Shown piece by piece: positions 58,636 through 64,000 of a DNA stretch of 64,000 nt. The notes below the pieces were generated by a model that made no database searches, was not told the origin of the DNA, and saw only the letters and a program-made list of their open reading frames with translations. Within the stretch, counting starts at the first letter, position 1. Each line of letters opens with the position of its first letter. The position numbers and the translations under genes were made by a program. This DNA comes from Peribacter sp043814035 (GTDB lineage: Bacteria; Patescibacteriota; Gracilibacteria; Peribacterales; Peribacteraceae): the NCBI GenBank assembly GCA_043814035.1, contig JBDRKJ010000004.1:1-64000 (forward strand). The letters are read 5' to 3'.

Positions 58636-60294
58636 ATGCGTTCGTATCGCCGCTTGCAGATGCTCTCTCTCCTGAGTCTGGTTGTCGGGCTCGCTATAGG
58701 GCTTCACTCCCTCGTGGTTTCTGTGCCATCTCCCGCTGCTCAGGCCTCTGAGGCCCGCAATATCTTCCTGACGCTTACCAATGGTGCCGACACGGTGAAG
58801 CCGGGAGGCGCTCTGACGTATGTGGTGATCGTGCGTTCCGATGCACAGACCGTGCAGCTGACGGATGTCACTCTGACACTTCCGGCGTATGCCAATCTCG
58901 TAGAAGCGAGCAATGCGGGACAGCGTGTAGGAAACTCCATTGTGTGGAATAACGTCACGCTTGATCCGGTGGTTGAGCGCCGACTCATTGTGAGCGTTTC
59001 TGTGGATCCGTTTGCACAGATTGGTGGCGTGATGACGGCCGAGGCTACGTGTGAAGGTGAGCGTGCAGCGGACACGACGCGGATTGTGGATTCACGTACT
59101 GTTCTTCTCCCACCTGAACTGAGGGTTCGCATCAGTGATGGCAAAGACTATGCCGGACCGGATGAGGAACTGCGATACGTGATCACGGTTGAAAATATTT
59201 CGGATACCGACCGCACGTTCGAATTGCGCGGCACACTACCTTCAACGCTCTTGTTCCTTGCCGCTACTGGTCAGTATCAGGAGAACTACGGTTCGATTCA
59301 CTGGTCCGATCAGCTCATTCTTGCAGGCGATGTGCGGACATTCGAAGTGATGGCCGCTGTGGATCACAGTGCTGTAGATTTCACGAATATCACCTTCAAG
59401 GTTTCGGTTGATGGTATGCCGGCCGGTGATGTTACTGTTGTGCAGCGACAGCCGGTTATTGAGGGCTTTGCCATTACAGTTACTGATAATTTGAATGAGG
59501 TGTCACCGGCTTCAGAGGTGATCTACCAGATTCGGCTGCGTAATACGGATTCCATCCTCGCAACAGGGCTCTCGTTGAGTGCCGCCCTCCCGGTCTACGT
59601 GGAATTCATGGATGCCTCGAATGGCGGTGTTTGGACAGGAAACAATGTGCGTTGGGACAATATCACGGTGAGCCCGCACGGCGAGCGCCTGCTGACAATT
59701 GTCGGTCATGTGCGCACCGATGCGCCCGCGGGAGCAACACTGCGTATGAGTGCTGAGACCCAGGGCTTGGTTGCCGTGGACCTCACGCGCGTCGTCGCTG
59801 GTACCCCATCTCGCACCAATCGCCCGTCGGCATTGCTCACGAAGACGGCAGATCGTCGTGAAGTGAAACCGGGTGACACCGTCACGTACACGGTGACCCT
59901 TCGCAATACCACCGATCGTCCGTTCCGCTCCGTACGTATTGAAGATCGCTTGGATGTTCGCTTCATGACCGTGCTGGGAGCAGAACGCGGACAGATGCAG
60001 GGTGACCAGCTTGTCTGGGGAATTCCGGAGCTCGATCCTGGTCAAGTTTGGACCGTACGCTACAGCGTGGAGATTTCGCCTCGTGCACCCCATGGTTTCG
60101 CTATCGATAACGTCGTGACGGCGTCGGGTGAGGGTCTCGAAACGCTCTCGCTTACGGAGAAAGTGTACACGACCAGTCTGGGTGTCGTGCGCGGCCTGCC
60201 CCCGACGGGAGCTGCATTCGATGTGATCTTCCTCGTACTGTCAGGCTTGGCAGGCATCGGACAAACCTTCCTCCTCAAGAGACGGATCGCCTAA
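58636..60294 (+). CDS. LPXTG-anchored surface protein with DUF11-type repeats
   Basis: The 552-aa product has a signal peptide, about four DUF11/conserved-repeat domains (VKPGGALTYVVIVRSD, AGPDEELRYVITVENISD, VKPGDTVTYTVTLRNTTDRP) and a complete sorting signal: LPPTG at about 521-525, a hydrophobic stretch (FDVIFLVLSGLAGIGQTFLL) and KRR. It should be cut and attached by a sortase, and one is encoded at 448-1704. The exposed repeats are likely structural or adhesive. Followed by an intrinsic terminator. Confidence 0.88.
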   Translation: MRSYRRLQMLSLLSLVVGLAIGLHSLVVSVPSPAAQASEARNIFLTLTNGADTVKPGGALTYVVIVRSDAQTVQLTDVTLTLPAYANLVEASNAGQRVGNSIVWNNVTLDPVVERRLIVSVSVDPFAQIGGVMTAEATCEGERAADTTRIVDSRTVLLPPELRVRISDGKDYAGPDEELRYVITVENISDTDRTFELRGTLPSTLLFLAATGQYQENYGSIHWSDQLILAGDVRTFEVMAAVDHSAVDFTNITFKVSVDGMPAGDVTVVQRQPVIEGFAITVTDNLNEVSPASEVIYQIRLRNTDSILATGLSLSAALPVYVEFMDASNGGVWTGNNVRWDNITVSPHGERLLTIVGHVRTDAPAGATLRMSAETQGLVAVDLTRVVAGTPSRTNRPSALLTKTADRREVKPGDTVTYTVTLRNTTDRPFRSVRIEDRLDVRFMTVLGAERGQMQGDQLVWGIPELDPGQVWTVRYSVEISPRAPHGFAIDNVVTASGEGLETLSLTEKVYTTSLGVVRGLPPTGAAFDVIFLVLSGLAGIGQTFLLKRRIA

Positions 60295-60321
60295 CGAGAG
60301 GAGAAAGAACATTGATGATAG

Positions 60322-60348
60322 AACGCCCCGTAACCGCGGGGCGTTTTT
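60322..60348 (+). terminator. intrinsic terminator of the LPXTG gene
   Basis: AACGCCCCG/CGGGGCGTT, 9-bp stem, 6-nt loop, with the final T-run TTTTT. It overlaps by 2 bp the stop of the convergent pilin-like gene and may work in both directions, since A-rich sequence does not precede it strongly. Confidence 0.85.
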
Positions 60349-60670
60349 AGCCTCCGCTCATCGCTGTGAGGATCTGCTGCATCAGATCGATGATATCGCT
60401 GAAGGAGAGCTCGAAGGGAATATCGAGCAGGCGGGCGATGAAGAGAACAAGGAAGTACGCGATAAAGGCGACAATCAGGCCCACGATGGAGTACCGAATA
60501 GTGTGCACAGCTTTCTTGATCTTCTCCTCGTTTCCGGCAGAGAGGATGAACGAGATACCGCCGATGATGATAAAGATGAGGCAGAGGATCGTGGCTGCTA
60601 TAAGCCCGAGCGCGATGAAAACCGAGATGATTTCCATGGCATTGCCGCCTTCGAGGAGTTCGCGGAGCAT
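60347..60670 (-). CDS. two-span membrane protein, TrbC/VirB2 pilin-like
   Basis: The 107-aa product has two hydrophobic segments (FIALGLIAATILCLIFIIIG and VGLIVAFIAYFLVLFIARL) linked by a short charged loop (SAGNEEKIKKAVHTIRYS). This is the pattern of TrbC/VirB2-type pilin-like proteins common in CPR genomes. A shorter start at 60637 (MEIISVFIALG) is possible. No conjugation ATPase is nearby, so a role in a pilus or a secretion channel is only inferred. Confidence 0.65.
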   Translation of the reverse strand: MLRELLEGGNAMEIISVFIALGLIAATILCLIFIIIGGISFILSAGNEEKIKKAVHTIRYSIVGLIVAFIAYFLVLFIARLLDIPFELSFSDIIDLMQQILTAMSGG

Positions 60671-60701
60671 CGGAGAAGAGGGGAAAAAAGAAGAACAGTG
60701 C

Positions 60702-60983
60702 TCAGGCAGCAGTTGCCGCTGAGTCCGGTTCAAGAATCTTGAGGTTGACGCGCTCCGAAGCATTGCCACCAATGATGCGTAGCAGTGTGCGGAGGGCCTT
60801 GACCGTCTGGCCGCCCTTACCAATAAGCTTTCCCATATCACGTTCGCTTACGCGAACCGTGAGCAGAATACCGAGCTCGTCTTTCTTCACCTCAATCGCA
60901 AGTTGATCTTTATCTTCGCAAAGCGCGTCGAGTACAAATTGGAGGAACACTTGCCCGGGGAGTACCTGCGTGTCTTCTGACAT
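60702..60983 (-). CDS. khpA: KH-domain RNA-binding protein KhpA
   Basis: The 93-aa protein has one type II KH domain with the GxxG-type loop (MGKLIGKGGQTVKALRTLLR) preceded by VKKDELGILLTVRVSERD. In other bacteria KhpA partners KhpB in RNA regulation and follows rpsP, as here. TAGACT lies 8 nt before the ATG and TTGCAT 16 bp further up, so it also has its own promoter in the 41-bp gap after rpsP. Confidence 0.9.
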   Translation of the reverse strand: MSEDTQVLPGQVFLQFVLDALCEDKDQLAIEVKKDELGILLTVRVSERDMGKLIGKGGQTVKALRTLLRIIGGNASERVNLKILEPDSAATAA

Positions 60984-60991
60984 ATGTGGTT

Positions 60992-61019
60992 AGTCTAGTC
61001 GGTTTGCGAGCCGATGCAA
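60992..61019 (-). promoter_or_regulatory. khpA promoter
   Basis: -35 TTGCAT (61014-61019), 16-bp spacer, -10 TAGACT (60992-60997), 8 nt to the ATG at 60983. Confidence 0.65.
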
Positions 61020-61024
61020 AGCAC

Positions 61025-61507
61025 TCACGCTGCGGGAGTGGGAGCGTCCTGTTCGGGAGGAGGTGTTTCTGCTGGTGTTTCGGGAGCAGGAGTCTGGGCA
61101 GCTTCAGGTGCCTCTGGTGCAGGAGTCTGGGCAGCTTCGGGTGCTACATCTTCTACTGCAGGAGCCGAAGGTTTTTCTGCTGCAGGGGTGGCCGGCACTG
61201 TTACGGCCGGTGCCTCTTCTTCCTTCTTGCGTTTCTGTTTCGTGTAACGCTGTATGTACTTCTCCATTCCCTTCATGCCCTGTTTACGCAGCAGGCGTGC
61301 TGCAGTGTCGCTGATGGCGGCTCCACGCTGCATCCAAAATTCCACACGATCAGTTTTCACCTCGAGAACAGCTGGATTACGAGAAGGCAGGTAGTGGCCG
61401 AGGATTTCGAGGAACTTCCCCTTTACCGAACGTGCCTTCTCGGCAACAACGAGACGGTATGTCGGGAGATTTTCGCGGCCAGTACGCTGAAGTCGAATGA
61501 TGAGCAT
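61025..61507 (-). CDS. rpsP: 30S ribosomal protein bS16 with an Ala/Pro/Glu tail
   Basis: The first 90 residues are typical bS16 (MLIIRLQRTGRENLPTYRLV, ILGHYLPSRNP, RGAAISDTAARLLRKQG). A further 70 residues form a low-complexity Ala/Pro/Glu tail containing APEAAQTPAPE repeats, absent from most bS16. The tail is likely disordered and exposed. A small hairpin (CCTGA/TCAGG) lies in the leader. It is followed by khpA. Confidence 0.93.
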   Translation of the reverse strand: MLIIRLQRTGRENLPTYRLVVAEKARSVKGKFLEILGHYLPSRNPAVLEVKTDRVEFWMQRGAAISDTAARLLRKQGMKGMEKYIQRYTKQKRKKEEEAPAVTVPATPAAEKPSAPAVEDVAPEAAQTPAPEAPEAAQTPAPETPAETPPPEQDAPTPAA

Positions 61508-61605
61508 GGAATCAGTGACCTGACGAAAATCAGGTGTGGGGGGAGTTTAAGAGAGCAGGAGCCTTGGTGCAAGCGGGAATACAGCTTTCCTTCAGAAGAT
61601 GCTCT

Positions 61606-61911
61606 TTATTTCTGTGAACGTGTTCGCACGAGACGAATGGTACGCACAGGCAGAAATCCGCATTCTTCACGCAGAAAGACCTTGAGGTGTGGCAGTGCAG
61701 AAAGGCATTTTTGAGCGGCTGCCGAGTGTTCACATTCAATGAGGAGTGTGCCGTCTTCCTGCAGGGAGCGCGGCAGAACAGCTGTACGAATATCCGGCAG
61801 ATTCTCAGCGATCCATGTGCGCGCATGTTGCAGAACGAGGGCCGCGTCAACGTGTTGTTTCAGGTCTTTTGATTTGAGGACGTTCGAGGGGATAACCTTG
61901 AGGCGATCCAT
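61606..61911 (-). CDS. DciA-like (DUF721) protein
   Basis: The 101-aa product resembles DUF721/DciA: WIAENLPDIRTAVLPRSL, DGTLLIECEHSAAAQKCLSA, and the closing GFLPVRTIRLVRTR. DciA helps load the replicative helicase in bacteria without DnaC/DnaI. The match is by pattern only. The leader is C/T-rich (TTCCCCCTTCTTC), with TACACT about 26 nt upstream. A 98-bp gap separates it from rpsP. Confidence 0.6.
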   Translation of the reverse strand: MDRLKVIPSNVLKSKDLKQHVDAALVLQHARTWIAENLPDIRTAVLPRSLQEDGTLLIECEHSAAAQKCLSALPHLKVFLREECGFLPVRTIRLVRTRSQK

Positions 61912-62016
61912 GAAGAAGGGGGAACGTGTCTCGTCAGTGTAGGCTTCTGTGAAGAGAGGAGGAAGTACACGTTTCCCGTTTCTGGTTTCTCATTGCAGGT
62001 TTAGGATGGAGGGGTC

Positions 62017-63153
62017 ATGCCTGAGCACATTCCTACACTGTTGTTCGTCGATCAGTACGGGCAGATCGGCGGCGGGCAACGCATTCTTCTGGATCTTGTG
62101 GAAGCGGCGAACACAAGAGGGTGGCAGGTGCACGTGCTGTGTCCCGTAGGCCCGCTCGAGGAGGCGGTACGTCATGCCGGTGGTGAGCCGCACCCGCTCA
62201 CACTCCCCTCAATGCGCGATGGTCCGAAATCCGTTTTCGCATTCCTGCGCGGATGGCAGGCGTCTCGGCGCATTGCGAAGGAGTATGCATCGCTTGCACA
62301 AGGGTGCGATCTGATTGTGGTGAATGGCCCGCGCACACTTGCGATTGCACGTGCGTGGGTACGTACGCTTAAGAAGCCCACACTGCTCTACCTGCATAAG
62401 CGGTACGGACGCGCAGAGATGATGCTCGTGCGGTTCTTTCTCTCGCTTCCGCGCACGGCTGCCGTAGCTGTCTCGGCATTGGTGGTGCAACCGCTTCGGG
62501 ATCTTTCCAATGTCCACCTCATACATAATTGGGTTTCTGTGGCATTCCTCGAGGAGCCAGTGTCTGCAGATCAATTGCGTCAGACGTTAGGGATCACCGA
62601 TACCCATCCGATCATTCTGGTTCCCGGTCGGTTCTCTCCTCTCAAAGGTCAGCTGCTCGTTTTAGAGGCATCCAAACTGCTCTCGGATATTCCGTGTCAC
62701 TTCGTCTTCTCGGGGGCGCCGCTCTTTGAGGGGCAGGGGAGGAAAGTTGCCAAGGAACTGACAGCTCAAGCCGCACAGCAACCGGACAGGATTCACGTAA
62801 TAGATTGGCAGGAGGGGATGCCCGCACTCTATGACGGAGCGGATATCGTAGTCGTTCCTTCGGTGTGGGAAGAGCCGTTCGGCCTCACGGCGGTCGAGGC
62901 GATGGCGCGCAGTCGTCCGCTCATTGTGACGGACCGTGGCACATTGCCTGAGATTGCAGACGGCGGCAGGATGGCGCAGGTGGTTTTGGCAAATGCAGAA
63001 GCAATCGCAGCAGCGCTTCACACGTTCTTCGTAGATCGTCAGATGTGGAAGGAAAGGGCAGAACGAGCACGCACCTACGTGGAGGAGCAGTTCCATCCGC
63101 AGAAGTTGCAGCAACAAGTTTTCGATGTGTGCGCATCACTGCTCTCTTCATGA
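62017..63153 (+). CDS. family 4 glycosyltransferase
   Basis: The 378-aa protein has the GT-B fold: an N-terminal segment with the Gly-rich motif FVDQYGQIGGGQRILLDLVE and a C-terminal nucleotide-sugar domain (VPGRFSPLKGQLLVLEA, DIVVVPSVWEEPFGLTAVEA with the EX7E pair). Donor and acceptor cannot be told. It probably acts at the inner face of the membrane in surface glycan synthesis. GGAGG 6 nt before the ATG is one of the few Shine-Dalgarno-like sites in the window. Overlaps prmC by 4 bp. Confidence 0.9.
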   Translation: MPEHIPTLLFVDQYGQIGGGQRILLDLVEAANTRGWQVHVLCPVGPLEEAVRHAGGEPHPLTLPSMRDGPKSVFAFLRGWQASRRIAKEYASLAQGCDLIVVNGPRTLAIARAWVRTLKKPTLLYLHKRYGRAEMMLVRFFLSLPRTAAVAVSALVVQPLRDLSNVHLIHNWVSVAFLEEPVSADQLRQTLGITDTHPIILVPGRFSPLKGQLLVLEASKLLSDIPCHFVFSGAPLFEGQGRKVAKELTAQAAQQPDRIHVIDWQEGMPALYDGADIVVVPSVWEEPFGLTAVEAMARSRPLIVTDRGTLPEIADGGRMAQVVLANAEAIAAALHTFFVDRQMWKERAERARTYVEEQFHPQKLQQQVFDVCASLLSS

Positions 63154-63947
63154 CGATTGACGTACTTATTGCGGCGAGTGCGCTCCCGCGCATCGAAGCA
63201 GAGCTTCTCGTTGCCACGGCGATGAAACAGAATCGTACGTGGGTGTTCGCGCACGGCGATGTCTCTGTTCCGTCCGATGTGCAGAACAGTATCGAGAATT
63301 GCTTTGCGCGTAGACGTGCGGGAGAACCCGTGGCCTACATCATCGGCGAACGCGAGTTCTTCGGTCGTACATTCGGTGTGACGCCTGCAGTGCTCATTCC
63401 CCGTCCTGCGACGGAGCAGCTGGTGGAGCGCGCACTGGAGTATCTGGCGCATCCTCACGATACTTGCACTCCGGCAGATGCAGGGATTTCCATCGTGTCG
63501 AAGGTGCTCCGTCCCGGATTACATCCTGCGGTCGTGGTGGATTGCGGAACAGGTTCGGGATGCATCGCGATCACGCTGGCTCTGGAGTGTGGGGAACTCC
63601 AGATCATTGCGACAGATAGCAGCAGCGCAGCACTGGAGGTTGCGCGTCAGAACGCTGAGCGGCATGGCGTCGCTGATCGCATCGATGTTCGTCAGGGCGA
63701 CGGACTCGCTCCCGTTACGGATCTGCAACAGCCTTTCCTGCTCGTCGCCAATCCTCCGTACATTCCGGCTGGTGCAGTCCTCGAGCGGCAGGTGGCGGAG
63801 CACGAGCCAGCGATGGCTCTCTACGCGGGTGATGACGGTGGCGATATCATTCGCATGTTGGTGAAACAGGCACGGGAATGTCCACAGTGCGTGGGCATGT
63901 TGTGTGAGTGTCAGACAAATCAGGCTATTTGGCTTACATCAGCGTGA
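63150..63947 (+). CDS. prmC: release factor glutamine methyltransferase PrmC
   Basis: PrmC methylates the Gln of the GGQ motif in RF1 and RF2; prfA is in the same window. The 265-aa product has the N-terminal helical domain, VAYIIGEREFFGRTFGV, the SAM motif VVVDCGTGSGCIAITLAL and the catalytic NPPY (LLVANPPYIPAG). Start ATG at 63150 overlaps the glycosyltransferase stop (ATGA), so translation is probably coupled. The C terminus is slightly short against the usual 275-290 aa. Confidence 0.92.
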   Translation: MTIDVLIAASALPRIEAELLVATAMKQNRTWVFAHGDVSVPSDVQNSIENCFARRRAGEPVAYIIGEREFFGRTFGVTPAVLIPRPATEQLVERALEYLAHPHDTCTPADAGISIVSKVLRPGLHPAVVVDCGTGSGCIAITLALECGELQIIATDSSSAALEVARQNAERHGVADRIDVRQGDGLAPVTDLQQPFLLVANPPYIPAGAVLERQVAEHEPAMALYAGDDGGDIIRMLVKQARECPQCVGMLCECQTNQAIWLTSA

Positions 63948-63968
63948 AAGTGCACTAAGATTTTCTTG

Positions 63969-64000
63969 ATGGCCGTTGATGAATCTCCCGACGATCCCAA
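63969..64000 (+). CDS. start of an unidentified gene, cut by the window edge
   Basis: The ATG at 63969 opens MAVDESPDDP. TAAGAT lies 7 nt upstream and TTACAT 16 bp before that, the same leaderless layout as other genes here. Only ten codons are visible, so no function can be given. Confidence 0.5.
   Translation, partial: MAVDESPDDP

Noticed and set aside
1..64000. TGA recoding as in Gracilibacteria
   Set aside because: Long conserved proteins contain no in-frame TGA, and several genes, such as the Clp-like ATPase and the glycosyltransferase, end at TGA in the expected place.
1..64000. CRISPR array or cas genes
   Set aside because: No regularly spaced repeats with unique spacers and no Cas motifs were seen.

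Overview
The window is a gene-dense stretch from a small bacterial genome, most likely a Candidate Phyla Radiation (Patescibacteria) member of the Peregrinibacteria/Peribacteria type. That is an inference. It rests on a CPR-typical Cys-rich protein (5798-7477), three SLH proteins with poly-serine linkers, VanW, GerMN/Gmad2, a TrbC-like pilin and a B3/4-domain protein. Intact reading frames of GroEL, DnaK, RecG and others end at ordinary stops, so TGA is not recoded as in Gracilibacteria. Seven tRNA genes are present: Leu-UAA, Leu-CAG, Pro-CGG, Phe-GAA, Ala-CGC, Ile-UAU and Val-UAC.

Layout: 1-10.7 kb holds tRNA-Leu, a sortase, mnmA/prfA (divergent), an ACP-like protein, purD, the Cys-rich protein, purF, folD and tmk. 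10.7-15.3 kb holds a membrane protein, a membrane-anchored Clp-like ATPase, a stand-alone RNA polymerase alpha-CTD-like protein and an MFS exporter. 15.3-17.8 kb is an accessory zone with palindromic repeats, a 251-bp inverted-repeat element and two orphan genes. 17.9-24.7 kb holds groEL/groES under CIRCE, an SLH/Calx-beta surface protein, tRNA-Leu, an O-antigen-ligase-like protein and a lipoprotein. 24.7-26.5 kb holds small genes, including an attenuator-like leader, and tRNA-Pro. 26.5-36.4 kb holds GerMN/Gmad2, recG, several envelope proteins, a DsbA-like protein, VanW, tRNA-Phe, and tRNA-Ala with broken copies. 36.5-44 kb holds obgE, dnaK under CIRCE, a B3/4 protein, gap, an endonuclease IV-like protein, cca and tRNA-Ile. 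44.0-49.1 kb is an integrated element with a serine recombinase at the 3' end of tRNA-Ile. 49.3-58.2 kb holds a CBS-domain membrane protein, a tandemly duplicated SLH/small-secreted-protein module, rplI, a peptide-binding protein and secG. 58.3-64 kb holds tRNA-Val, an LPXTG protein, a pilin-like protein, khpA, rpsP, a DciA-like protein, a glycosyltransferase and prmC.

Gene starts follow a strong pattern. About two dozen have a sigma70-type -10 hexamer only 6-8 nt before the start codon, which predicts leaderless mRNAs. Most genes with a leader carry a C/T-rich tract instead of a Shine-Dalgarno. I used this pattern to choose starts. Short palindromes with a GTAG...CGAA core sit next to most of the tRNA genes.

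The genes fall into a few themes: translation and tRNA maturation (mnmA, prfA, prmC, cca, rplI, rpsP, obgE, khpA), nucleotide and one-carbon metabolism (purD, purF, folD, tmk), protein quality control (groESL, dnaK, Clp-like), and a large envelope programme. The envelope set includes a sortase and an LPPTG substrate, SLH anchors, VanW, secretion and polysaccharide genes.
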